Origin: Oscillospiraceae bacterium
GTDB lineage: Bacteria > Bacillota > Clostridia > Oscillospirales > Ruminococcaceae
Direction of reading: 5' to 3'
NCBI GenBank assembly: GCA_019423755.1
Contig: JAHZAU010000010.1
Location: forward strand, 5,913-69,912
Length of the DNA stretch: 64,000 nt
Shown here: positions 36,068-44,503 of the stretch, in pieces
How the letters are laid out: the number at the start of each line of letters is the position of its first letter
Position numbering within the stretch: the first letter of the stretch is position 1
Notes under the pieces: model-generated
Database searches by the model: none
Told to the model about the DNA's origin: nothing
The model's input: the letters and a program-made list of their open reading frames with translations, nothing else
Position numbers and translations under genes: made by a program

Positions 36068-37796
36068 CTGCCTCGCCTCCTTTCATCTGGGATGTGTAGA
36101 TCTCCTGGTAGATGGGGTCGGAGGCCAGCAGCTGGCTGTGGGTGCCGGCGGCGTGGACCCGCCCGTCCTCCAGGATGATGATCTGGTCGGTGTGCATCAC
36201 CGAGGTGACCCGCTGGGCGATGATGATCTTGGTCACCCCAGTGAGCCGGGCCAGCGCCGCGCGGATCTTGCCTTCGGTGGCGGTATCTACGGCGCTGGTG
36301 GAGTCGTCAAAAATCAGGATCTTGGGCTGTTTGAGCAGCGCCCGGGCGATGCACAGCCGCTGCTTCTGCCCGCCGGAGACGTTGACGCCACCTTGGCCCA
36401 GGTCGGTGTCCAGGCCCTGGGGCATCCGCTCCAAAAATTCGTCGGCACAGGCGGCCCGGCAGGCTTCCCAAAGGGTCTCGTCATCGGCGTTGGGGTCGCC
36501 CCACTGCAGGTTTTCCCGCACGGTGCCGGAAAACAGGACGTTTTTCTGCAGCACGATGCCCACGGCGTCCCGCAGGGCGGCCAGGTCGTATTCCCGGACG
36601 TCGTGTCCGCCCACCTTGACCACCCCTTCGCTGGCGTCATACAGGCGGGGGATCAGCTGCACCAGGGTGCTTTTGGCCGAGCCGGTGCCGCCCAGGATGC
36701 CCACCGTCTGCCCGACGGGGATGTGCAGTTTTACCCCGGACAGGGCGTATTCCTGCGCGTCGGCGTGGTATTTAAAGGAGACCCCTTCCAGGTCGATGCT
36801 GCCGTCGGGCACCGTACGGATGGGATTTTCCGGGGAGGTGAGGGCGGAGGGCTCCTCCAGCACCTGGGCCACCCGGTGGGCGCTGGCCAGGGAGCGGGTC
36901 AGCAGCAGGAATACGTTGGAGATCATCATAAAGGAGTTCATCACCTGGAGCACATAGCTGAGAAAGCCGGTAAGCTCTCCCACCTGCAGGGAGCCTTCCA
37001 AAATCATCTTGCCGCCGAACCATAGGATCATCACCACGGCGGAATACATGGTAAACTGGAAGGCCGGCAGGTTGAGCACCGCGAAATGGAAGGTCCGCTG
37101 GCTGGTCTCCATAAGGTTTTTGTTTACATTTTGGAATTTTTCTTCCTCATATTCCCCTCGGACAAACGCTTTGACGGCGCGGATGGCGGTGAGGTTCTCC
37201 TCCACCACCTGGTTGAGCCCGTCCACCGCCCGCTGCAGCCGGCTGTACATGGGCGCTACCCGGCTGACCACGAACACCAAAATCAGTGCCAGCACCGGCG
37301 CGCAGACCAGGAAGATCAGCGCCAGCCGGGCGTTCATCCAGAAGGAAAGCCCCAACCCCATGGCCAGCATAACCGGGCTGCGCACCAGAGGACGGAGGCC
37401 GCCGTTGATGGCGTTTTGCAGGACGGTGGTGTCGGTGGTCATGCGGGTGACCAGGGAGGAAGTCTCGAAGTGGTCCAGGTTGGAGAAGGCGAAGCCCTGT
37501 ACCTTTTCGTATTGGGCCTGGCGGATGCTGGCGCCCCAGCCGTAGGCTGCCCGGGCCCCGAAGCGGGCGTAAAGCAGGCCGGTGACCAGGGAAAGCAGGG
37601 CGCAGCCGCCCATCTGCAGGCCCTTGAGCAGGATAACGTGCAGGTCCTGCTGGGCCACGCCGATGTCGATCAGGTCCGCCATCAGCACCGGGATCACCAG
37701 CTCGAACACCGTCTCCACCAGCACCAGCAGGGCGCCGATGGCCAGGTCTTTCCGGTATGGCCCCAGGTAGGACAGCAGCCGTTTTAGATCACTCAT
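36042..37796 (-). CDS. ABC exporter half-transporter, degenerate-site subunit
   Basis: 584 residues, six membrane segments and one ATPase domain. Walker A reads GGTGSAKST (Ala where Gly is usual) and Walker B ends ILIFDDSTSA, with Asp replacing the catalytic Glu, while the signature VSGGQ is intact. This asymmetry is typical of heterodimeric exporters: one ATP site hydrolyses and the other mainly holds ATP. Its start overlaps the marR stop by 4 bases (ATGA), and its end overlaps the partner gene. Confidence 0.93.
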   Translation of the reverse strand: MSDLKRLLSYLGPYRKDLAIGALLVLVETVFELVIPVLMADLIDIGVAQQDLHVILLKGLQMGGCALLSLVTGLLYARFGARAAYGWGASIRQAQYEKVQGFAFSNLDHFETSSLVTRMTTDTTVLQNAINGGLRPLVRSPVMLAMGLGLSFWMNARLALIFLVCAPVLALILVFVVSRVAPMYSRLQRAVDGLNQVVEENLTAIRAVKAFVRGEYEEEKFQNVNKNLMETSQRTFHFAVLNLPAFQFTMYSAVVMILWFGGKMILEGSLQVGELTGFLSYVLQVMNSFMMISNVFLLLTRSLASAHRVAQVLEEPSALTSPENPIRTVPDGSIDLEGVSFKYHADAQEYALSGVKLHIPVGQTVGILGGTGSAKSTLVQLIPRLYDASEGVVKVGGHDVREYDLAALRDAVGIVLQKNVLFSGTVRENLQWGDPNADDETLWEACRAACADEFLERMPQGLDTDLGQGGVNVSGGQKQRLCIARALLKQPKILIFDDSTSAVDTATEGKIRAALARLTGVTKIIIAQRVTSVMHTDQIIILEDGRVHAAGTHSQLLASDPIYQEIYTSQMKGGEADGSPADQR

Positions 37797-38227
37797 AGAC
37801 GTTCCTCCTTTTCTGCCTTCAGGTTGCGGTAGGCCCGGGCCAGGTAGTCGGCAAACTGTTCCCGTTCCTCCGGAGAAAAGCCGCGCAGCATCTGCTCCTC
37901 GGTTTGATGGCAGCAGGCTTCCCAGGCTTGGTAGGTCTCCTGCCCCAAGGGGGTCAGCTGGATGCGGTCCCGCCGCTTGTCCTGGGCGCTGGTCTCCCGG
38001 GTGAGGAAACCGCCCTTCTGCAGGCTGTCCAGCATGCGGCAGACCGCTGCCGGGTCGATCTCAAAATAATCCGCCAGCTGCCGCTGACTGCTGGCACCGT
38101 TGCGGCTCAGATAGCCCAACAGCTTGGGCTGGCCGGCTCCCAGACCCAGCTGCCCCAGGCAGGGACGTAGATGGTTTCGCTGGGCGTGGAAGGCGCGGTA
38201 CAGCAGCATGTGAAAGGTCCGTTCCAT
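37793..38227 (-). CDS. MarR family repressor of the ABC exporter
   Basis: 144 residues with a winged helix (SSQRQLADYFEIDPAAVCRML then LQKGGFLTRETSAQDKRRDRI, the wing). The start at ATG 38227 has GGAGGTG ahead, 7 bases away; an in-frame ATG at 38251 overlaps the operator. It is first in the operon, behind two palindromes at its own promoter, so autorepression relieved by a drug-like ligand is the likely logic. Confidence 0.92.
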   Translation of the reverse strand: MERTFHMLLYRAFHAQRNHLRPCLGQLGLGAGQPKLLGYLSRNGASSQRQLADYFEIDPAAVCRMLDSLQKGGFLTRETSAQDKRRDRIQLTPLGQETYQAWEACCHQTEEQMLRGFSPEEREQFADYLARAYRNLKAEKEERL

Positions 38228-38244
38228 GGACTGACACCTCCATG

Positions 38245-38298
38245 TTGACATGTCAATTATTGATATATCAATTATATTCCCCCGAGACCGGATGTCAA
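38245..38298 (-). promoter_or_regulatory. marR promoter with twin 12-bp palindromic operators
   Basis: Minus strand TTGACA (38293-38298), 16-base spacer, TATAAT (38271-38276). Downstream lie TTGATATATCAA (38260-38271) and TTGACATGTCAA (38245-38256), both perfect palindromes with centres 15 bases apart, covering the start point. Confidence 0.85.
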
Positions 38299-38319
38299 GG
38301 GCAGAAAATGGGGGGAAAG

Positions 38320-38352
38320 CAGAAAAAGACCCCGTCCCGAAGGACGAGGTCT
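38320..38352 (-). terminator. Terminator after the AT-rich gene
   Basis: On the minus strand AGACCTCGTCC/GGACGGGGTCT with a TTCG loop and a T-run. Confidence 0.8.
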
Positions 38353-38399
38353 GGGTTTTTGATACAAATTTGATAGTAATAAGTTATTAATCTGCTGTT

Positions 38400-39407
38400 T
38401 TATATTATTTCCATGATTTTCTTCATATATTGTTCCTGCAATTTAAGAGTTTCTATTATCTCTTTTTTTGAAGTCTCATCCATATCAGATGAAATAAGAC
38501 AATTATGTACAAGTAATAAATCATCTGGACCAATAGATGCCAGAGACCAACTTTTGTAGAGCTCGAATCGGATTTGATAATCAATATTTTGAGTTGTAGC
38601 ATAAAATGTTAATTGCCAATATTCTTTTGGAGTTTGCATCAAATAAAGCTCTGCAATAATATCTAAAACTAATAATAGTCGTGTCAAATTACGCGTCACT
38701 TCTCTGTAATCACCAACACCAGACAATTTGTGGAGAGATAGATTTCTGTTGAAAGTATCAGCATAGCCTTTTTTTACATAATCATCGAAGCGGATATAAA
38801 GGACATCCTCCAAGATGTATTTCAAATAGTCCACAAATTCATCAGTGATGTTTTTTCGCTCATCTGTATAGAGAGGTTGATCCTTATAAAGTTCTGAAGT
38901 TTTTTTCATACCGCTAAAAGAGAGTTCAGGTACGTTTTCATACCATCGCCGAATGACTGCTTCAACAACAGGAAGCAATGATAAATAGGCGCATATCCAG
39001 TTTCCTTTAAGGGCATCGTAGGTGGCGTATTCGATTACGGAGAGAAAAGGTATAAAAATATCGCAATGTTTATAACGATACTCCATTTGATAAGCACGTT
39101 GCCCAGGAAGATTGATTGAGGCATAAATTTGGCTATGCAACTTCTCGGCATCATTTGTCTCGACCGTTTTATATAAATTTTTTACGTATTCGCGTGTTAC
39201 GCAACTGTATGGTGGAATACATAAAAAGTCTTTATGTAATTCCAAGTTTATGGATTTATACATTTCCCAAAGGTCTATGGTAATCACCCCATTCTTTAAG
39301 AAGTTATCCGAGTTTTTAAGACATTCATATTCAGTGGTAACAATTATTTTTATTAAATGATAGGATATGCAGGAGAATACTTTCATTTGCATAGAAAAAA
39401 CCGCCAA
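38400..39407 (-). CDS. AT-rich orphan gene beside tRNA-Leu, unknown function
   Basis: The open frame is 335 residues, but the true start is unclear: the first ATGs (39407, 39392, 39386) fall in or next to the tRNA terminator and none has a good ribosome binding site. A GTG near 39289 is another option. The sequence is much more AT-rich than its surroundings and uses A/T-ending codons, which points to recent transfer. The product is helical, rich in Tyr, Leu and Lys, with no signal peptide or motif I recognise. A 5'-truncated gene is possible. Confidence 0.6.
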   Translation of the reverse strand: MAVFSMQMKVFSCISYHLIKIIVTTEYECLKNSDNFLKNGVITIDLWEMYKSINLELHKDFLCIPPYSCVTREYVKNLYKTVETNDAEKLHSQIYASINLPGQRAYQMEYRYKHCDIFIPFLSVIEYATYDALKGNWICAYLSLLPVVEAVIRRWYENVPELSFSGMKKTSELYKDQPLYTDERKNITDEFVDYLKYILEDVLYIRFDDYVKKGYADTFNRNLSLHKLSGVGDYREVTRNLTRLLLVLDIIAELYLMQTPKEYWQLTFYATTQNIDYQIRFELYKSWSLASIGPDDLLLVHNCLISSDMDETSKKEIIETLKLQEQYMKKIMEII

Positions 39408-39430
39408 GGTCGTAAGACCTTAGCGGTTTT
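39395..39430 (-). terminator. Terminator after tRNA-Leu
   Basis: On the minus strand AAAACCGCTAAGGTC/GACCTTGGCGGTTTT with a 4-base loop and T-run. Confidence 0.85.
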
Positions 39431-39432
39431 GG

Positions 39433-39513
39433 TGCGAGTGACGGGACTTGAACCCGTACGTCAAAGACACACGCCCCTCAAACGTGCCTGTCTGCCTATT
39501 CCAGCACACTCGC
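39433..39513 (-). tRNA. tRNA-Leu (anticodon GAG)
   Basis: 81 bases folding as a long-variable-arm tRNA: acceptor GCGAGTG/CACTCGC, anticodon stem CACGT/GCGTG around loop TTGAGGG (anticodon GAG, reads CUC and CUU), variable arm TGTCTTTGACGT and T-arm ACGGG-TTCAAGT-CCCGT. CCA is encoded at 39430-39432. It has its own consensus promoter and terminator. The 3' side abuts the AT-rich orphan gene. Confidence 0.95.
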
Positions 39514-39550
39514 AGATGAAAACAACGCAGCCGTCGTTTCAACGTGTACC

Positions 39551-39579
39551 ATTATATCACCGCTTTTGGAGAATGTCAA
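39551..39579 (-). promoter_or_regulatory. Consensus promoter of tRNA-Leu
   Basis: Minus strand TTGACA (39574-39579), 17-base spacer, TATAAT (39551-39556). Confidence 0.85.
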
Positions 39580-39716
39580 GGATTTTTTCACAAAAACCCC
39601 GAATCCACAGACCAGCGGCGGCCGGGCCGCAGGGAAGGCGAGACTACTACAAGTGAAAGAAAAACTTGAATTATTTATGAACGCATGAAAAAAGCCTGGA
39701 AAGGACACCTATCTTG

Positions 39717-39725
39717 TGATATACT
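39717..39725 (+). promoter_or_regulatory. Extended -10 promoter for the SGNH hydrolase gene
   Basis: TGATATACT at 39717-39725, an extended -10; the -35 region is weak. Confidence 0.5.
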
Positions 39726-39742
39726 AAGAAAACTGAGAGAAA

Positions 39743-40717
39743 ATGAAAGCAAAGGATGGGTGCGTCAGAATCATGTTTCAAAAACAGACCAAGATCTATA
39801 CCAGGCGCAGGAGCAATTCCTTCCTGGTGACTACGGTGGCGATCCTGGTGATCTCCGCGGTGGCGGCTCTGGCTGGTACCCTGTATTGGGACAAGCTGCA
39901 AAACGGCGAGGACGCCCAGGGCGTTACCGCGCAGCTGGACCCGCAGGTGCCAAAGCAGTCTGACCAGCCGCAGGCCTCTTCCGGAGGACGGCATCAGCAG
40001 GTGATCGAGACCGCCGAAGAAAGTGAGGATACCCCTTCGGAGGAAACACCGGCAGAGACTGGGGAGGAGCAGACCGAGCCGGAAGGCCAGCTGCCTACCA
40101 CCACCAGTCCGCCCGGACAGGTACCGGAGGGCCCGGCGGTCACCGACAGCTACTTTGACGATGCAGCCTTCGTGGGAGACTCCATCACCGAAGGCGTCGC
40201 GCTTTATGAGGTCATGTCCAACGCCACCATTATCGCGGCCAAGGGCATCAACCCCGACACGGTGTTCAAAGAGGACCAGATCCGGACCAAGGACGGCTAC
40301 GTCAGCGTGCTGCAGGCGCTGGAACAGGCCGACCCGGCCAAGATCTACATCCTATTCGGCGCCAACGGCGTGGGATGGTTCACGCCGGAGCACTTTGAGG
40401 AATCCTACGGCAAGTTCGTGGATGAGGTCAAGGCCCAGCATCCCGACAGCATCATCTACCTGCAGTCCATCACGCCGGTGACCAAGGACTATACCGGCAG
40501 CGCAGACCAAGAGATCAACAACGACAAGATCAATGAGTATAACAAGATCATCGCTAAGATCGCTGAGGAAAAGGGCGTGTATTACCTGGATATCGCTTCG
40601 GCCCTCAAAGGGGAGGACGGCTGCCTGCCCGACGAGGCCAGCAACGACGGAATGCACTTCACCCCCGAATATTACCTCAAGTGGTTTGCTTATCTCAAGA
40701 CCCATACGGTCCAGTAG
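39743..40717 (+). CDS. Membrane-anchored SGNH/GDSL hydrolase-like protein
   Basis: 324 residues: a basic N-terminus, one membrane anchor (about 27-48), a Glu/Pro/Thr-rich linker (about 55-135) and an extracellular SGNH domain. Block I is FVGDSITEG (Ser nucleophile), then FGANGVGW with the Asn of block III, and the C-terminal DGMHFTPEYY with the Asp-x-x-His pair of block V. Such enzymes often de-acylate cell-wall polymers. ATG 39773 is an alternative start. The DUF4358 lipoprotein gene follows after 24 bases, a pairing seen in gut Clostridia. Confidence 0.82.
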   Translation: MKAKDGCVRIMFQKQTKIYTRRRSNSFLVTTVAILVISAVAALAGTLYWDKLQNGEDAQGVTAQLDPQVPKQSDQPQASSGGRHQQVIETAEESEDTPSEETPAETGEEQTEPEGQLPTTTSPPGQVPEGPAVTDSYFDDAAFVGDSITEGVALYEVMSNATIIAAKGINPDTVFKEDQIRTKDGYVSVLQALEQADPAKIYILFGANGVGWFTPEHFEESYGKFVDEVKAQHPDSIIYLQSITPVTKDYTGSADQEINNDKINEYNKIIAKIAEEKGVYYLDIASALKGEDGCLPDEASNDGMHFTPEYYLKWFAYLKTHTVQ

Positions 40718-40741
40718 ACGTATTTTAAGGAGGACACGATT

Positions 40742-41227
40742 ATGAGATTCATCAAAAAAGCCATTGCCGCCCTGCTGACTGCCACCCTGCTGGTGACCAT
40801 GCTCGCTGGCTGCCAGAGCTCTTCCGTTCTGGACTTCAACGAGCTGTACACCTCTCTTGCCAACGCCAACCTCTTCGAAGGAAGCAACATGACCAAGATG
40901 GGCCAGCAGGCACTGGACAACTTCTATTACATCGATGAGGCCGACCTGAAGGACGGCAACTACCTGATCTACTTCGCCGAGACCAGCACTGGCAAGGCCG
41001 ACGAGGTAGCCATGTTCGAGGCTTCCGACGAGTCCAAGGTGGTCACCATCCAGTCCCTGATCCAGGACCGCATCAACGACCTGAAGATCCGCTTTGAAAG
41101 CTACGCACCCGACGAGATGCCCAAGCTGGAAAACGCCGTGGTCAAGACCAAGGGCAACTACGTGGTCATGGTCATCTCCCAGGATCACGAAAAAGCCGCC
41201 AAGATCGTGGACGAAGCACTGCAGTAA
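40742..41227 (+). CDS. DUF4358-type lipoprotein
   Basis: 161 residues. The lipoprotein signal has LAGC at about residues 21-24. The mature part has the short alpha/beta pattern of DUF4358 (around YYIDEADLKDGNYLIYFAET, then FESYAPDEMPKLENAVV). No enzymatic motif. AAGGAGGA precedes the ATG; it is cotranscribed with the SGNH gene and may be its extracellular partner. Confidence 0.75.
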   Translation: MRFIKKAIAALLTATLLVTMLAGCQSSSVLDFNELYTSLANANLFEGSNMTKMGQQALDNFYYIDEADLKDGNYLIYFAETSTGKADEVAMFEASDESKVVTIQSLIQDRINDLKIRFESYAPDEMPKLENAVVKTKGNYVVMVISQDHEKAAKIVDEALQ

Positions 41228-41234
41228 CCCTCAA

Positions 41235-41270
41235 ACAGGCACCGGTCATCCGGTGCCTGTTTTTCTTTTT
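41235..41270 (+). terminator. Terminator after the DUF4358 gene
   Basis: ACAGGCACCGG/CCGGTGCCTGT with a 4-base loop and a long T-run. Confidence 0.9.
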
Positions 41271-41327
41271 GCGGCAAGCAGCTTTTGGAAAAACGGCCGC
41301 CCCTTGGTGGACGGCGGGCGGCTTCTG

Positions 41328-41336
41328 TGGTATGAT
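41328..41336 (+). promoter_or_regulatory. Extended -10 promoter for nagB
   Basis: TGGTATGAT at 41328-41336, an extended -10; no clear -35 at the normal spacing. Confidence 0.45.
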
Positions 41337-41389
41337 AAAGGCATCTCCCATATTTTATACGGATGCAACAAGGCAAGGAGGAATCACCC

Positions 41390-42139
41390 ATGATTAAGGT
41401 CATTTGTACCGACAGCTACGAAGCACTTTGCAAACAGGTCAGCCGCGTTTTCGCCGCGCAGATCACCTTAAAGCCCAACAGCACCCTGGGCCTGGCTACC
41501 GGCTCCACCCCCATCGGGGTCTATAGCGAGCTGGCCCAGATGGTGGCCGAGGGGCGGCTGTCCTTCTCCCAGGTGCAGACGGTGAACCTGGACGAATATG
41601 TGGGCCTGGGCGCCGAGGACGACCAGAGCTACCGCTACTTTATGAACCACCAGCTCTTTGACCGGGTGGATATCGACAAATCCCGCACCCACGTTCCCAA
41701 CGGCCTGGCCCAGGACCCCCAGGCGGAAGCCGCCCGCTATGAGCAGCTGGTGGCCTCTATGGGCGGGGTGGATATCCAGCTGCTGGGTATCGGCAACAAC
41801 GGCCACATCGGCTTCAACGAGCCCTGCGGCCACTTCCCCATGCAGACCCATACCGTCGCCCTGACCGAAAGCACCATCCAGGCCAACGCCCGCTTCTTTG
41901 CCGACGCCAGCCAGGTGCCCACCCAGGCCATCACCATGGGCATCGGTACCATCTTTTCCGCTAAGAAGATCATCCTCATGGCCAACGGCCCCAAAAAGGC
42001 CCAGATCCTGCTGGATACCGTGGCCGGACCGGTGACCCCCCAGGTACCGGCTTCCATCCTGCAGCTGCATCCCGACGCTACCGTCTACTGTGACGCCGAG
42101 GCAGGCGCCCTGCTGCGTCAGCACGGCCTGGTGGACTAA
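41390..42139 (+). CDS. nagB: Glucosamine-6-phosphate deaminase
   Basis: Converts glucosamine-6-phosphate to fructose-6-phosphate and ammonia, feeding amino sugars such as mucin GlcNAc into glycolysis. 249 residues. LATGSTPIGVY binds the phosphate, NLDEYVGL carries the catalytic Asp, and LGIGNNGHIGFNEP the catalytic His region. ATG 41390 follows AAGGAGG. A TIGR01212-type radical SAM gene and deoC follow on the same strand with short gaps. Confidence 0.96.
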   Translation: MIKVICTDSYEALCKQVSRVFAAQITLKPNSTLGLATGSTPIGVYSELAQMVAEGRLSFSQVQTVNLDEYVGLGAEDDQSYRYFMNHQLFDRVDIDKSRTHVPNGLAQDPQAEAARYEQLVASMGGVDIQLLGIGNNGHIGFNEPCGHFPMQTHTVALTESTIQANARFFADASQVPTQAITMGIGTIFSAKKIILMANGPKKAQILLDTVAGPVTPQVPASILQLHPDATVYCDAEAGALLRQHGLVD

Positions 42140-42144
42140 GCCGT

Positions 42145-43092
42145 ATGCAAAACCCCTTCCCGTATTCCGACACCAACAAGCGCTACCACACCTTCACCTA
42201 CTTCTTACAGCAGAAGTTTGGGGGAAAGGTGGCAAAGGTATCGCTCAATGCCGGCTTCACCTGCCCCAACCTGGACGGCACCAAGGGCACCGGCGGCTGC
42301 ACCTACTGCTCCTCCAGCGGCAGCGGCGACTTTGCCGGGGACCCGGCGCTGGACCTGCGCCAGCAGTTTGAGCAGGTGCGGGCCGTTATGGACCGCAAGT
42401 GGCCCGGCACCCGCTATATCCCGTATTTTCAGGCCCATACCAACACCTACGCCCCGCTGCCGGTGCTGCGGGAGCGCTTCGAGCAGGCGCTGGGCTTCCC
42501 CAACTCGGTGGGCCTTGCCATCGCCACCCGGGCCGACTGCATCGACGAGCCCATCGCCGACTACCTGGCCGAGCTTTCCCGGCGTACCTGGCTGGAGGTG
42601 GAGCTGGGGCTGCAGTCGGTGTTTGACAGCACCGGCGAGCGCATCAACCGCTGCCACAGCTACGCGGACTTCCTGCAGGGCCTGGAGCTGCTGCAAAGCC
42701 GCGGCATCCCGGTCTGCGTCCACATTATCAACGGCCTGCCGGGGGAAAACCGCGAGATGATGCTGCACACCGCCAAGACCCTGGCCCCCCTGGGGCTGCA
42801 CAGCATCAAGATCCACCTGCTGCACGTGCTGCGGGGCACCGAACTGGCCCGCCAGTGGGAGCGGGGGGAGTTTTCCCTGCTGAGCCGGGAGGAGTATGTG
42901 CAGATCGTCTGCGACCAGCTGGAAGTATTGCCGCCCGAGCTGGTCATCCAGCGCATCACCGGGGACGGGGAGCCCCAGTCCCTGCTGGGCCCCATGTGGA
43001 GCCGCAAAAAACTGGTGGTGCTCAACGAGATCGACAAGGAACTGGTCCGGCGGGACAGCTGGCAGGGGAAACACTACACCCCCGCCCTCTAA
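42145..43092 (+). CDS. TIGR01212-type radical SAM protein (YtqA/YhcC-like)
   Basis: 315 residues. The YSDTNKRYHTFTYFLQQKFG start and the cluster motif CPNLDGTKGTGGCTYC (wider first spacing than the classic CxxxCxxC) are typical of this family. LEVELGLQS and IHLLHVLRGT also match. The reaction is unknown in the literature I recall. It begins 5 bases after the nagB stop, so it is cotranscribed with nagB and followed by deoC. Confidence 0.88.
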   Translation: MQNPFPYSDTNKRYHTFTYFLQQKFGGKVAKVSLNAGFTCPNLDGTKGTGGCTYCSSSGSGDFAGDPALDLRQQFEQVRAVMDRKWPGTRYIPYFQAHTNTYAPLPVLRERFEQALGFPNSVGLAIATRADCIDEPIADYLAELSRRTWLEVELGLQSVFDSTGERINRCHSYADFLQGLELLQSRGIPVCVHIINGLPGENREMMLHTAKTLAPLGLHSIKIHLLHVLRGTELARQWERGEFSLLSREEYVQIVCDQLEVLPPELVIQRITGDGEPQSLLGPMWSRKKLVVLNEIDKELVRRDSWQGKHYTPAL

Positions 43093-43117
43093 TCCGCCGC
43101 AGAAAGGAGACCTCATT

Positions 43118-43783
43118 ATGCAAAAAAACGAGATCCTCAAACACATCGACCACACCCAGCTGAAGGCCTTCTGCACCTGGGAGGACATCCAGACTCTCTG
43201 TGAAGAAGCCATCCGCTACCAGACCGCCTCGGTCTGCGTGCCGCCCTGCTACATCAAGCGCATCAAAGACACCTACGGCGACCGGGTGAACATCTGCACC
43301 GTCATCGGCTTCCCCTTGGGTTACAGCACCACCCCGGTCAAGGAGTTCGAGACCCGTCAGGCCATCGCCGACGGCGCCTCCGAGGTGGATATGGTCATCA
43401 ACATCAGCGATGTGAAAAACGGCGACTTTGGGAAGGTAGAGGACGAGATCCGCACCCTCAAGCAGGCCGCCGGGGACCACATCCTCAAGGTCATCATCGA
43501 GACCTGCTACCTGACCCAGGAGGAGAAGATCGCCCTCTGCCGCGCCGTGACCAACGCCGGCGCCGACTACATCAAGACCTCCACCGGCTTCGGCACCGAC
43601 GGCGCCCGCATCGAGGACATCCGCCTCTTTAAGGAGCACATCGGCCCCAACGTAAAGATGAAAGCCGCCGGCGGCGTCAAGACGGCAGCCGACCTGGAAA
43701 TGTTCCTGGAGGCCGGCTGCGAGCGCATCGGCACAAGCTCTGCCGTCAAGATGCTTCAGGGCGAGGAAGCCACCGGCTATTAG
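43118..43783 (+). CDS. deoC: Deoxyribose-phosphate aldolase
   Basis: Splits 2-deoxyribose-5-phosphate into glyceraldehyde-3-phosphate and acetaldehyde in nucleoside breakdown. 221 residues, the short bacterial form. IDHTQLKAF is at the N-terminus, the Schiff-base Lys lies in YIKTSTGFG, and the second Lys in VKMKAAGGVKT. ATG 43118 follows AGAAAGGAG. Last gene of the nagB run. Confidence 0.96.
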   Translation: MQKNEILKHIDHTQLKAFCTWEDIQTLCEEAIRYQTASVCVPPCYIKRIKDTYGDRVNICTVIGFPLGYSTTPVKEFETRQAIADGASEVDMVINISDVKNGDFGKVEDEIRTLKQAAGDHILKVIIETCYLTQEEKIALCRAVTNAGADYIKTSTGFGTDGARIEDIRLFKEHIGPNVKMKAAGGVKTAADLEMFLEAGCERIGTSSAVKMLQGEEATGY

Positions 43784-43798
43784 CCGCAAATTTTCCCG

Positions 43799-43830
43799 GA
43801 GACCCCGCTTTGGGGTCTCTTTTTTCTTTG
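43799..43830 (+). terminator. Terminator after deoC
   Basis: GAGACCCC/GGGGTCTC with a 5-base loop and a T-run. Confidence 0.9.
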
Positions 43831-43856
43831 CCAGCGGGAAGGTTGTGTGCTATAAT
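43828..43856 (+). promoter_or_regulatory. Promoter of the HD-domain gene
   Basis: TTGCCA at 43828-43833, 17-base spacer ending TGC, TATAAT at 43851-43856. Confidence 0.75.
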
Positions 43857-43891
43857 GGGGAAGCGAAATTTTGAAGAAATGAGGGAGCGCC

Positions 43892-44485
43892 ATGGAAGCA
43901 AAGGACTATCCCCAGCTGTTTGAGCAGATCTACCTGGAACAGATCCAGCGGGAAGGCGCCGACCGTCTGCTGGACTGGCTGCACAAGACCGACTTCTTTA
44001 CGGCACCGGCCAGCACCAAGTATCACTGCGCCTGTCCTCACGGCTTGGTGATGCACAGCGTCAGTGTCTATCAGACCATGGTGGAAAAGCACTGGGAGGA
44101 AGGCGACAGCCTGGAAAGCTACGCCATCTGCGGCCTGCTGCACGACCTGTGCAAGGCGCAGTTTTATAAGGTAAGCACCCGCAACGTCAAAAATCCCGAG
44201 ACCGGCCGCTGGGAGCCCCAGGAGTATTTCTCCATCGAGGACCAGTTCCCCTACGGCCACGGGGAAAAGTCGGTGTTCCTCATCGAGCGCTTCCTGCGGC
44301 TCAAGCCCTCCGAGGCCATGGCCATCCGCTGGCACATGGGCGGCTTCGACGAGGCGGCCCGAGGCGGCAGCTTTGCCATCAGCCACGCCTACGAAAAGTA
44401 CCCGCTGGCGGTCAAGCTGCACCTGGCGGACCTGGATTCCACCTACCTGCGGGAAAAGGGCACCTCGGTGGTGAATAAAAAGTAA
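43892..44485 (+). CDS. HD-domain phosphohydrolase-like protein
   Basis: 197 residues. H in VMHSVSVY and the HD pair in ICGLLHDLCKAQ form the metal site of the HD superfamily, with further His in YGHGEKS and IRWHMGGFD. Members hydrolyse nucleotides or cyclic nucleotides; the substrate here is unknown. GAGGGAGCG precedes the ATG. A TauE/SafE gene follows after 18 bases and may be cotranscribed. Confidence 0.8.
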   Translation: MEAKDYPQLFEQIYLEQIQREGADRLLDWLHKTDFFTAPASTKYHCACPHGLVMHSVSVYQTMVEKHWEEGDSLESYAICGLLHDLCKAQFYKVSTRNVKNPETGRWEPQEYFSIEDQFPYGHGEKSVFLIERFLRLKPSEAMAIRWHMGGFDEAARGGSFAISHAYEKYPLAVKLHLADLDSTYLREKGTSVVNKK

Positions 44486-44503
44486 AAGAGGGGGCGCATC
44501 ACC

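Noticed and set aside
38400..39407. AT-rich gene as a transposase or insertion sequence
   Set aside because: No DDE, HUH or serine recombinase motif, no terminal inverted repeats and no target duplication were visible.
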